Shown: positions 21,064-29,462 of the stretch, piece by piece
Layout of the letters: each line of letters opens with the position of its first letter
Numbering within the stretch: the first letter of the stretch is position 1
Assembly: GCA_002293505.1 (NCBI GenBank)
Contig: DBDI01000018.1
Location: 1-31,444 of the forward strand
Origin: Alistipes sp. UBA936
Lineage (GTDB): Bacteria > Bacteroidota > Bacteroidia > Bacteroidales > Rikenellaceae
Reading direction: 5' to 3'
DNA length: 31,444 nucleotides
Made by a program: the position numbers and the translations under genes
The notes under the pieces: generated by a model
Database searches by the model: none
Told to the model about the DNA's origin: nothing
Seen by the model: the letters and a program-made list of their open reading frames with translations, nothing else

Positions 21064-23700
21064 ATGAAACACCTCCTCCTGTTGCTCGGCATCGCGCTGT
21101 GCCTCTCCGTGTCGTGCGACCACAAAACCTCCGATCACCTCCTCGACGAGGGCGTCAGCCTTGAGCTCGCACAATTCCGCGCCGCCCACTACTCCGACCC
21201 TCACTACGACCTGTCGTTCGACCTGCCCGAGGATCCGACTCTTCCCGTCGAGGCGACCATCTCACTCGCTTTCAGCACCCCTCGGCCTGTTCCCGTGATT
21301 CTCGACTGGACCGGTGACGCCCCCAAAGAACTCACCATCAACGGCCAACCCGCCCCCTTCAATCTCATCAACCAGCACATCGTCATCCCAAAACGATTCG
21401 TCCTCCCCGGCACTAACCGCATATCGGCACAGTTCACCGCCGGCGACACCTCGCTCAACCGCCGCGACGAGTTTCTTTACACTCTTCTGGTTCCCGACCG
21501 CGCCCGCACGCTATTTCCCTGCTTCGACCAACCCGACCTCAAAGGCCGTTTCACGCTGACTCTCACTGTTCCCGACAACTGGCAAGCCATCGGTAACGGC
21601 AGCGTCGAAACCTCCTCCGGCAGCAGCCCCGAGAGCCCGGCCAACCCCGCAACGCCGCCCGCTAACCCCGCAACCCGCACCATCCGTTTCACCGAAACCG
21701 ACCCCATTCCCACATACTTGTTTTCTTTTGTGGCCGGACGTTTCGAACGCATCACCCGTAGCCTCGACGGCCGCTCGGTTTCGCTCTTCCACCGCGAGAC
21801 CGACCCCGCCAAGATCGCCCAGTGCGACACCATCCTCGATGAGGTTTTCCACTCGCTCCGTTGGATGGAACAGTACACCGGCGTCCCGTATCCATTTGAG
21901 AAATACGACCTAGTGATTCTCCCCGGGTTCCAGTACGGCGGTATGGAGCACACCGGCGCCACGCTCTATAACGACTCGCGTATGTTTGTCGAACCCAACG
22001 CCACGACCACCGAACTGCTCGGCCGCAGTAGCCTCATAGCTCACGAGACTGCCCATATGTGGTTCGGCGATTACGTGACGATGCGTTGGTTCGACGACGT
22101 TTGGAACAAGGAGGTTTTCGCCAACTGGTTTGCTGCGCGGATTGTCGAGCCGATGTATCCCGCAGTCAATCACCGCCTGAATTTCATCCTCAGTTACTTT
22201 CCGCCCGCCTACTCCGAGGACCGCACTGCCGGGGCTATGCCCATTCGTCAACACCTGCCAAACCTTCGGGATGCGGGCCTGATTTACAGCAACATAGTCT
22301 ACAACAAGAGCCCCATCGTGATGGATATGCTGGTTCGCAGGGTGGGTGAGGAAGCGTTCCGGGATGCTGTCCGCGAGTACCTACACGCGTTTGCTTACGG
22401 TAACGCCACCTGGGACGACCTTGTCGGGATACTCGACCGCCGCTCCGACGATGATCTGCGCGCCTGGAGCGACACCTGGGTCAAACAGCGCGGTATGCCG
22501 ACCATAACCCTTCGCCGCGACGGGGGCAAAGAGGGCACCGAGGAAGTCGAAGCCCTCCAGTCTGATCCGTGGGGTAGGGCGGATGTAGTCTGGCAGCAAG
22601 ATGTCGCCAGCCTCGAGTTCGATGGCCACCTGATTCCTAATAGCGACGGGCGCGCTTACGGTTACTTCACGATGGATGGCTCGACGGTGGATTGGGCGCT
22701 TGCGAACCTCGGCTTGGTCGAGGATGAGGTCGTTCGCCTTGTGCTCACGATGAACCTCTACGAGGGTTTGTTGAATCGCGCCGTCGACCCTGCTCGCTTT
22801 CTCGACTGCATTACCTCGGCGCTCCGGCAAGAGCGCAACATCCATATTTACAACCGTATGCTCTCCTGCGCCGAGCAATGCGTCCACCTTTTTCTTCGAG
22901 ATCTCGCAGTCGATATCCCGGCTTTGAACCCGACCTCAGTTCTCGCTCCAGCCCCTGCCATCGACGCAGCCAACACGTCCGCCGCAGCAAGAACGCCCTC
23001 CCGCACCGTGACTGCCGCCCTCGCGCTCGAGCGCTTCGAGATCGCGCTTCTCTCGTTGGCCGACTCGGCCCCGACTGCGTTCGGCGTTCCTGCTTTGCGC
23101 GCTTTTTGCCGCGTGGCCACAACCCCTCAAAACATCGCCACCCTCCACAATATCTGGGCCGACCCCACGCAGGCCGCCCGTTATTCTCTCAGCGAGCGCG
23201 ACCTGACCGACATCTCCTTCGAACTCGCCATCCGCCTGCCCGAGGAAGCGCCCCGGATCATCGCCACCCAACTCGGGCGCATCTCCAATCCCGACCGCCG
23301 AGCCGAGTATGAGTTTGTTTCTCAGGCCGTTGCGCCGACCCAAAGCGATCGCGACGCGTTTTTCGAAAGCCTTCTTCTCGCCGAAAACCGCGCCGTGGAG
23401 CCGTGGACGATAGCGGCCCTGCGCTTGTTGAACCATCCCGCTCGCCAGCACGAGGCACTGAAATACATCCGCCCGGGGCTCGACGCGCTCGCCGAAATCC
23501 AGCGTACGGGCGACATTTTTCTACCCTCCAACTGGTGTTCGGCGCTCCTCGCAGGCCACACTTCTCCCGAGGCCCTTGCCGCCGTCGAAAAATTCCTCGT
23601 CGACAACCCCGACTACCCTGAATTGCTGGCCAGCAAGATCCTCATCCACGCCGACCACCTCTACCGCGCGGGCACGAACCCGTCGGCCCCGGCTTTATAG
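21064..23700 (+). CDS. M1 family zinc aminopeptidase, lipoprotein
   Basis: An 878-residue peptidase. I start at the ATG at 21064, giving MKHLLLLLGIALCLSVSC with probable lipidation at Cys18; a GTG at 21040 would add eight residues before the signal. An N-terminal beta domain is followed by the substrate-anchoring motif GGMEHTGA at 292-299, a variant of GAMEN. The zinc site is HETAH at 327-331 with Glu350 in NKEVFANW, the exact HExxH-x18-E spacing. A C-terminal helical domain completes the protein. It would remove N-terminal residues from peptides in the periplasm or at the outer membrane. A Ser/Pro/Ala-rich insert lies near 185-205. Its 3' end overlaps the convergent GNAT gene by six bases, with no terminator between them. 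Confidence 0.95.
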   Translation: MKHLLLLLGIALCLSVSCDHKTSDHLLDEGVSLELAQFRAAHYSDPHYDLSFDLPEDPTLPVEATISLAFSTPRPVPVILDWTGDAPKELTINGQPAPFNLINQHIVIPKRFVLPGTNRISAQFTAGDTSLNRRDEFLYTLLVPDRARTLFPCFDQPDLKGRFTLTLTVPDNWQAIGNGSVETSSGSSPESPANPATPPANPATRTIRFTETDPIPTYLFSFVAGRFERITRSLDGRSVSLFHRETDPAKIAQCDTILDEVFHSLRWMEQYTGVPYPFEKYDLVILPGFQYGGMEHTGATLYNDSRMFVEPNATTTELLGRSSLIAHETAHMWFGDYVTMRWFDDVWNKEVFANWFAARIVEPMYPAVNHRLNFILSYFPPAYSEDRTAGAMPIRQHLPNLRDAGLIYSNIVYNKSPIVMDMLVRRVGEEAFRDAVREYLHAFAYGNATWDDLVGILDRRSDDDLRAWSDTWVKQRGMPTITLRRDGGKEGTEEVEALQSDPWGRADVVWQQDVASLEFDGHLIPNSDGRAYGYFTMDGSTVDWALANLGLVEDEVVRLVLTMNLYEGLLNRAVDPARFLDCITSALRQERNIHIYNRMLSCAEQCVHLFLRDLAVDIPALNPTSVLAPAPAIDAANTSAAARTPSRTVTAALALERFEIALLSLADSAPTAFGVPALRAFCRVATTPQNIATLHNIWADPTQAARYSLSERDLTDISFELAIRLPEEAPRIIATQLGRISNPDRRAEYEFVSQAVAPTQSDRDAFFESLLLAENRAVEPWTIAALRLLNHPARQHEALKYIRPGLDALAEIQRTGDIFLPSNWCSALLAGHTSPEALAAVEKFLVDNPDYPELLASKILIHADHLYRAGTNPSAPAL

Positions 23701-24600
23701 CCGTTTTATCATCTCGAATTGCTTGCCGGCCAAGGTGATACCTCTCGCCGTAAGGAATGCGGCAAGTGCCTCATCGCGACCGATTTCGGTGTTTATGCAC
23801 TTGACGCCCGGCGCGCGATTCCGCTGCATCATCTCGCCCAGCAACGCTGTACCGATGCCCCGCCGCCTGTGTGTTTTCGCAACCGCGATCTGGGTTATGT
23901 CGCCCGTCGCAGGCTCGAAAATGCCGTAGCCCACAAGATCGCCACCCGAAGCATCGCCGGAAGACCCATCATAGGCGCCAAAGATCACAAAATCGTCCGC
24001 CGCCCTCTCCACTGCCTCGAAACTGTTCTGCCACGACGGTTCGAAGTCCCAAAACTCCGCCGCCAGCCTCTGCACATCGGCAACCCCCACACACTGCACC
24101 TGACACAAACTGTTGCCGACCCGCACATCCCCTGCCACGGCCCTGTAGTACCCAAACTCGCGACTCACCTCGAACCCCAGTCGCCTGTACACTCCCGCCG
24201 CCACCGTGTTGTGTTGTAGTACTTCCAGTAGATATTGCTTCACCCCCGCTGACCTCAACGCCGGTAGGGACTCCTCGAAAATCCGCGTTGCAAGTCCCTG
24301 CCCGCGGTACTCCGGTAGCGTTCCGGTCCCAGTGTCATACGCCGTCCGCACCCCGCTAAAAGTCCCGATCCCATTCAAAGTAAAACCCGCAATCCGCCCT
24401 CCGGAAGCCGAACCTGCACCAGAACAGCCGCCGCTTCCCCCGTCGAACGCCGCAAACGACAACCCCGCATCGAAACCCCTCCGCCTTAGCATCGCCCTCA
24501 GCTCATCCGGCGTGATCTGTACCTCATACTCCGCAAACGCCTCCCCGAACGCGCCCGCCAGCTCCTCGAAACTCGTTCCCGAAAGTGATTTGATCTCCAT
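23695..24600 (-). CDS. Tandem GNAT acetyltransferase (two domains)
   Basis: A 301-residue protein with two GNAT folds. The first, about 1-155, has GTLPEYRGQGLATRIFEESL as the acetyl-CoA loop and VLQHNTVAAGVYRRLGFEVS as the closing motif. The second, about 160-301, has ITQIAVAKTHRRRGIGTALL as its loop. Both keep the Q/RxxGxG/A signature, so either might bind acetyl-CoA, though in such duplicated proteins one is often structural. Target unknown. A Gly/Ser-rich insert at about 54-68 is unusual. The ATG is seven bases from its -7 box. The gene is convergent with, and overlaps, the M1 peptidase gene. Confidence 0.88.
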   Translation of the reverse strand: MEIKSLSGTSFEELAGAFGEAFAEYEVQITPDELRAMLRRRGFDAGLSFAAFDGGSGGCSGAGSASGGRIAGFTLNGIGTFSGVRTAYDTGTGTLPEYRGQGLATRIFEESLPALRSAGVKQYLLEVLQHNTVAAGVYRRLGFEVSREFGYYRAVAGDVRVGNSLCQVQCVGVADVQRLAAEFWDFEPSWQNSFEAVERAADDFVIFGAYDGSSGDASGGDLVGYGIFEPATGDITQIAVAKTHRRRGIGTALLGEMMQRNRAPGVKCINTEIGRDEALAAFLTARGITLAGKQFEMIKRL

Positions 24601-24607
24601 AGTACGA

Positions 24608-24615
24608 CAAAGGTA
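24608..24615 (-). promoter_or_regulatory. -7 box of the tandem GNAT gene
   Basis: TACCTTTG on the minus strand fits TAnnTTTG and is followed after seven bases (TCGTACT) by the ATG at 24600, predicting a near-leaderless transcript. Confidence 0.6.
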
Positions 24616-24627
24616 GCCGAAATTTGC

Positions 24628-25716
24628 CTACCTTGCAAGCACGACTTCCGAAGAATTCTCCGTCACGATCGCACTCGAGACGCTTTCCGCCGCCGAAACG
24701 ATATCATCGTAGCCCGGTTGCATCACTCTTGTGATGTTGAAAACGTAGTGATAGTTTCGCAGTATCTGGCCATACGGGTGCCCTGCCTCCTGGGAGTTGA
24801 AATCTATGCGATAGTACGTTATCGGACCTCCTTCAAACCTGCCTCCGACCACGATCACGGTCGACGCCATCCGTTCGTCGGGGGTTGTTGCCTGTCTGTT
24901 TTCGGTCACTGTGAAGATCGAGAACGAGCCCGATTCCGGATCGCGCGTATATGTTGCGGTGTAGTAACTTTGCTTCTGTGTTGCATCCGGCACGGTGGGG
25001 GCGACCACTTTCGATGGTTCGACCGGATCGTCGAACGTTTCGAGCCCGGGTAGTATCTGTAAGATTTTGTTGACCCGATACGTCGTCACGGTCGTCGGTA
25101 CGAAGTCCGGGCTGCCCGGTTCGAGATTTAGCAGCAACTCCACCTTTGCCACACATCGTATCAGCGGTACCGTTACGACGGACACATTATCCTTGTCGAT
25201 TCCTCCAAGTGTTACTTCGCCCGTCATCGTCATTGTCATCACCGGCGCGTTGTCTGTCAGTGTTGTGCGTAGTTCCTCTTCCGTGATTCCCAGATCGCCG
25301 AAATCATCCGCGTGTGCTTCGAAGTAGTCACTCACCGAGGCTGGTTTGTTTGCCACAAAGAGTAGTTTGACCTCTGTTTCGCTCGGCTCCATCGTTGCGA
25401 CGAATACGTATGTTGCGGGTCCCGATGGTGCGAATGCCGTGATGGGCATTATATAGTCTCCGACGAATCCTCCCTTGCCGTCCGACTTCATCATTATGAG
25501 CGTCAGGTCGTTGACTATGCTTTCGACATACGTGTCTTCGGCCCTCGTATTTCGGCTCGCCAGGGAGTTGGTTTTTACCTCGAACTTCACTTCGACCTTT
25601 CCTTCCGGTGCTTCCGGCGTTGTGACTTTCCCTGCCTCGCTCTCTATATCGACCGTACACGCCACTGCGGCCAGCCAGACCGTCAGTGCGATTAGTGCTT
25701 TCTTTGCCCTCCCCAT
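24628..25716 (-). CDS. Fimbrillin-like lipoprotein (FimA/Mfa-type)
   Basis: A 362-residue lipoprotein starting at the ATG at 25716. The signal peptide ends LAAVAC, with Cys20 followed by acidic residues (TVDIESE). The mature part begins with an FKVE-like strand (KVEVKFEVKTNSLASRNTRA) and a TRA motif. IVNDLTLIMMKSDGKGGF follows, which is the start of the fimbrillin beta-sandwich. The paired-domain layout and the late segment GQILRNYHYVFNIT match Bacteroidota fimbrial subunits and Mfa-like proteins. In type V pili such subunits are exported as lipoproteins, cut after an Arg and strand-swapped into a fibre. A role as pilus subunit or anchor is inferred. It is separated from the other two fimbrial genes by a DNA-repair-like gene on the opposite strand. 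Confidence 0.8.
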   Translation of the reverse strand: MGRAKKALIALTVWLAAVACTVDIESEAGKVTTPEAPEGKVEVKFEVKTNSLASRNTRAEDTYVESIVNDLTLIMMKSDGKGGFVGDYIMPITAFAPSGPATYVFVATMEPSETEVKLLFVANKPASVSDYFEAHADDFGDLGITEEELRTTLTDNAPVMTMTMTGEVTLGGIDKDNVSVVTVPLIRCVAKVELLLNLEPGSPDFVPTTVTTYRVNKILQILPGLETFDDPVEPSKVVAPTVPDATQKQSYYTATYTRDPESGSFSIFTVTENRQATTPDERMASTVIVVGGRFEGGPITYYRIDFNSQEAGHPYGQILRNYHYVFNITRVMQPGYDDIVSAAESVSSAIVTENSSEVVLAR

Positions 25717-25805
25717 ATACAAACAAGTTATTTCCTGCCTGTATTCTTCGCAATTCCCGTGCCGAAAACGTTATTCCGCCCACCAGCGCCGAACTGCTTT
25801 CGTTG

Positions 25806-25833
25806 CAAATATAGCGGTTTTTTCCTACATTTG
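25806..25833. promoter_or_regulatory. Back-to-back divergent promoters (fimbrillin and Fpg-like gene)
   Basis: TATATTTG on the minus strand (25813-25806) and TACATTTG on the plus strand (25826-25833) face outward with a 12-base T-rich spacer, the same geometry as at 20993-21020. Leaders would be about 85 bases leftward and 27 bases rightward. Confidence 0.6.
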
Positions 25834-25857
25834 CATTGTTCTGAATTGCTAATCGTT

Positions 25858-26691
25858 ATGCTCGAACTTCCCGAAACCACCACCATCGCGCGACAGATTA
25901 CCGATACTCTGTCCGGTCGCACCGTCACGGCTGTTTTCAACGCCACCCATCCTCACAAGTTCACCTGGTTCACGGGCGATCCGGCCTCCTACCCGGATCT
26001 TTTGACCGGCCACAAAATAGTTCGGGCGGAGGGTCGCGGAGCCTACGTCGACATACTGTTCGGCGACGATATCCACCTCGCCCTATCGGACGGAGTTATG
26101 CTTCGGCTCTATGCTCCCGGGGCTAAGATTCCGCCTAAGTACCAGTTGCTTTTGGCTTTCGACGACGAGAGTTTTCTGGTGTTCTCTGTTCAGATGTACG
26201 GTGGTATCCAGGCGTTCCGCGGGACGCTCGACAATCCCTACTACGTCTCCGCCTCGACCAAACCGTCGCCTCTTTCCGAGGCTTTCGACGAACCCTACTT
26301 CGACAGCCTGTTCACCGCGACCCTCGCCAGTAAGCCCACCTCCTCGGCCAAGGCGTTCCTTGCGACCGAACAGCGTATTCCCGGCCTTGGTAACGGCGTT
26401 CTGCAGGATATTTTGTTCCGTTCCCGCATCAATCCCAAGCGTAAGATCGCCACTTTGAGCTCCGCCGAGCGCCACACTCTTTTCGTAACCGTTCGCGACA
26501 CCCTTCGCGAGATGACTGACCTCGGTGGACGCGACACCGACCGCGACCTGTTCGGTTCCCCCGGCGGTTACCGCACCATACTATCCAAGAATACGCTCGA
26601 CGATCCTTGCCCCGTTTGCGGCGGGCCTGTCGTCAAGGAGCCTTACCTCGGCGGCGCTATCTACTACTGCCCTTCCTGCCAGCCGATTTGA
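25858..26691 (+). CDS. Fpg/Nei-like protein lacking canonical catalytic residues
   Basis: A 277-residue protein with the two-domain Fpg/Nei layout. I start it at the ATG at 25858, because MLELPE aligns with the conserved MPELPE start and a -7 box lies upstream. The body has FKTF-like VFNATHPHKFTWF, the H2TH region (AKAFLATEQRIPGLGNGVLQ followed by DILFRSRINPKRK) and a C-terminal zinc finger CPVCGG...YYCPSC. Two key residues of active Fpg are missing. Pro2, the Schiff-base nucleophile, is Leu. The zinc-finger Arg that senses the lesion is replaced in GGAIYYC. I recall a conserved Firmicutes/Bacteroidota subfamily with the same changes, so this is probably an intact family trait. DNA binding or a different chemistry is likely; glycosylase activity is doubtful. 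Confidence 0.88.
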   Translation: MLELPETTTIARQITDTLSGRTVTAVFNATHPHKFTWFTGDPASYPDLLTGHKIVRAEGRGAYVDILFGDDIHLALSDGVMLRLYAPGAKIPPKYQLLLAFDDESFLVFSVQMYGGIQAFRGTLDNPYYVSASTKPSPLSEAFDEPYFDSLFTATLASKPTSSAKAFLATEQRIPGLGNGVLQDILFRSRINPKRKIATLSSAERHTLFVTVRDTLREMTDLGGRDTDRDLFGSPGGYRTILSKNTLDDPCPVCGGPVVKEPYLGGAIYYCPSCQPI

Positions 26692-26693
26692 TC

Positions 26694-29456
26694 CTACGGT
26701 ATGTGATCGACATCAGCAACGCAACGTATGGCAAGACCGCTGGACATCGACGGATATCCGACAAAACTCCAAGCAGCACCGTCGTGTTGTGCGGTGGATG
26801 TCCAATAATATTCATCGTCCACATTTGGATTCACAAGCAAGCCATACGGGGCTTCGTCTTCAAATAACACTATATCCCCTTCGCGCCGTGCCACCTTGGG
26901 AAAGAATAGCGATGCTCCCGTGACCTGATTGTAGAATATCCCGCCGACATTGGCAATATTGCGATTGCCTTTCGAAACGCCGTCGATCAATGTATTGTCC
27001 CACGTAACGGCTCTGCGGTCGAAGAAGCCGTCGGCGTAGTAACCGTGGACGTAATTGGTGTTTTTCACAAAAGCCAACCAATTCTCCGAAGTCGGAACGG
27101 CGAATAACGATTGCCTTATCTCCGATTGTAGCAGGGCCTCGGCAGTATACGTTAAACCGGTTTCTACATCTATCGACCCATCCGAGGGACGGCGATAGCC
27201 TTCGGGGCAAGTTTCGTGTTCCATCTTCAAATTTGACCAAACATCATTTTCGCTTTCGTAGGACCAACCTGGTGCCGAAAGGGAGAACGGATCCCACGCG
27301 TAACGGGGATTGTCAGCGCTTGCCCATTGCCAATATGCTCCCACCTGGCTTGGATAGTCGGTAAACATACCTGGGTTGGGACCCTGGCCGTTTACTCCGG
27401 CTTGTGCATTGAGCGTTTGTGCCGTCAGATTGTATGGTGATATGGGTACCGCAGCCATCCTTTGGCTGATCTCGCCACTGACAGGATCGTTTTTGTCGAA
27501 CAGATAGTCGGCGCCATCGCCCTGACGTATCCAGATTCGCTGCAGTTTCGTGTAATTGTTGTATGCCAAAAGGATTATGCCGTAACGGACTGGTTTATCC
27601 GTGGTAACTCTGTGTGGCCCGTTCAGTCCGACGCGGAAATATATCTGCGGATCGACCTCATCGAGTGTTCCCGTAACATAACGTAAATCGCCCATAATTT
27701 GATGCCGGTTATCGAATCCCGGATCGTTTCCATTTTCCACATTTTCTTCGATGGGCGTGATGTCGGTACGCCAGCCGACATTCGGATCGGCGGTCATCTG
27801 AGTATCGAGCACAATCCAATCCCTTCCTTCGATGACGGCTGCAAGCCAGGCGCCGTCGGACTCTGTAATATCCTCGGCGTGCCCGATACGTATCAGACGT
27901 TCACCCGTTTGCGATGCTTTCCAAAAAGCGCCGACATAGGACATAAAACCTTGGGGTATTACAGTATCGACGATATTGTCCGTGGGCGGTAGCTGAACTA
28001 TGCTGATCGTCTTTCGGAGCAGCCCCGCGGTAATTATCATAGAGCCTGTGCGCACCGTAGTTCCTGTATATGGGTCGCAGATGATTTTTGTCGCAATGGT
28101 TTGTCCGCCCTGTCCTTCCGATTCGGACATCGAGATCCAGTTGCCGTCGATCGACTCGACTTCCCATCCTTCAAAGTTGTCGGTGAATATTTTAAGTTCC
28201 TGCTCCGCTCCGTCATCATAGAACAGAAAATCAGACTTATTTACCGTCAGTTGGTTGTGTTTGTCGAACGTAATGTCGTTCATATCGGAACCGTCAATGG
28301 CTAAGAGTTCGACCTCGACGCCATCGGCCGGAGCATCGAAAGCCTCCTCGGGTGTTTCATATCCTTCACCCGAAACATTAGTGATACTCACAGAATACCG
28401 GAAATTTCGCCTGATATTGACCGGCTCGACATTGCCGCTATTGGGATTGGTCATCGTCAGGTCGATGCGGAACCAGCGTTCCTGTCCGATCGACGGGACA
28501 TAGATCCCGACAAGAATACACGCACCGCTCTGAGGATTTGCTGACCCTGCCATCTCGGGCAGAAATATCTCATCAATGCTCGCGTAATTGAACGTCGTTC
28601 CGTCGGATCCCTTGATTTCTTTGCCTGGAAACACGAGCGCATCGTCTACACTCGAAACGCGACCGGACGCCGAAGGTATATTCAACTGTGCCGGTTCGAA
28701 TACCGAAAGTGCGGTCCCTTGGGCCAATTCACGCGGGATCAGGTTGCCGGTCGTATTGAAATTCGGAACAAGTATCTCGTCCAGACGGTATATGGCATTG
28801 CGATCGGCATCGAGGGAGTAATCTGTCGCAAGTTCGATGTTGATCTTTGCGAGCATCCGCGTCATAAATATCGAGTTCATCTCCTGACTCCTGTCGGCGG
28901 GTATTACTACTCGTCCGGACATAGGAAATGGCTTGAAATCCTCGGAACCCGGGTCGGCGTTCCACGGGACAAAACCGCCCGAGCCGTCATCTTCGATCAG
29001 CCTGTCCGACAAGTTAGATTCGAAAAAGTCCATATCCTTGCCCTCGAAGTCGGGATCGAGGTCAGAGAGTGCATCGAGCATCCTGTCGGCATTTGCCAGA
29101 ACCAACATATTGAACTCTCCATCGGGAATGATGGCGGTGAATGTCTTGCTGTTGGAATCGTTGGGGTCTGTGGTTATCGAAGTCGCTTCCACGGTGGTGT
29201 TGTAGCTCCCGTCCGTGTCGAACAGAAGGACGGTTATCTCGTCGATAATGTCTTCGTCCAGGCCGCCTTCGACAATCGCCCGAGTCTCGGGCAGCATTGC
29301 GCGCGGAATATTTATATGAAAAGTCATCATCCTCTCCTCGGGGGTAGGAGGGAGATACCGGTCTTGCTCCGTCTCTACGGCGCAAGACCCCAGCATTGCA
29401 ACGAACAGGAGCGCCACCGAACCTGATACGCTATTTATACGGTGTGCCATCGTCAT
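26694..29456 (-). CDS. Multidomain fimbrial lipoprotein with BACON-like and FISUMP-type domains
   Basis: A 920-residue lipoprotein, lipobox LGSC with Cys25. Residues about 40-370 resemble an Mfa2/FimB-type fimbrillin region (FHINIPRAMLPETRA, then IIDEITVLLFDTDGSYN). Residues about 410-485 resemble a BACON domain (WEVESIDGNWISMSESEGQG, then a strand ending ISIVQ). A module shared with the next gene spans about 512-646 (FWKASQTGERLIRI, IYFRVGLNG, RIWIRQG). The C-terminal 230 residues look like a FISUMP domain (CPEGYRRPSDGS, YYWTSTAQ, LAIRCVAD). The layout suggests a surface tip adhesin or anchor protein. It starts six bases after the stop of its paralogue, so the two are co-transcribed. It ends two bases from the convergent Fpg-like gene. 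Confidence 0.8.
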   Translation of the reverse strand: MTMAHRINSVSGSVALLFVAMLGSCAVETEQDRYLPPTPEERMMTFHINIPRAMLPETRAIVEGGLDEDIIDEITVLLFDTDGSYNTTVEATSITTDPNDSNSKTFTAIIPDGEFNMLVLANADRMLDALSDLDPDFEGKDMDFFESNLSDRLIEDDGSGGFVPWNADPGSEDFKPFPMSGRVVIPADRSQEMNSIFMTRMLAKINIELATDYSLDADRNAIYRLDEILVPNFNTTGNLIPRELAQGTALSVFEPAQLNIPSASGRVSSVDDALVFPGKEIKGSDGTTFNYASIDEIFLPEMAGSANPQSGACILVGIYVPSIGQERWFRIDLTMTNPNSGNVEPVNIRRNFRYSVSITNVSGEGYETPEEAFDAPADGVEVELLAIDGSDMNDITFDKHNQLTVNKSDFLFYDDGAEQELKIFTDNFEGWEVESIDGNWISMSESEGQGGQTIATKIICDPYTGTTVRTGSMIITAGLLRKTISIVQLPPTDNIVDTVIPQGFMSYVGAFWKASQTGERLIRIGHAEDITESDGAWLAAVIEGRDWIVLDTQMTADPNVGWRTDITPIEENVENGNDPGFDNRHQIMGDLRYVTGTLDEVDPQIYFRVGLNGPHRVTTDKPVRYGIILLAYNNYTKLQRIWIRQGDGADYLFDKNDPVSGEISQRMAAVPISPYNLTAQTLNAQAGVNGQGPNPGMFTDYPSQVGAYWQWASADNPRYAWDPFSLSAPGWSYESENDVWSNLKMEHETCPEGYRRPSDGSIDVETGLTYTAEALLQSEIRQSLFAVPTSENWLAFVKNTNYVHGYYADGFFDRRAVTWDNTLIDGVSKGNRNIANVGGIFYNQVTGASLFFPKVARREGDIVLFEDEAPYGLLVNPNVDDEYYWTSTAQHDGAAWSFVGYPSMSSGLAIRCVADVDHIP

Positions 29457-29462
29457 TCATTC

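Noticed and set aside
14699..23700. Idea that SusC/SusD and the M1 aminopeptidase form a RagAB-like peptide-uptake operon.
   Set aside because: The DUF3472 gene on the opposite strand and a strong bidirectional terminator lie between them, and the peptidase has its own promoter; a functional link is possible but not shown.
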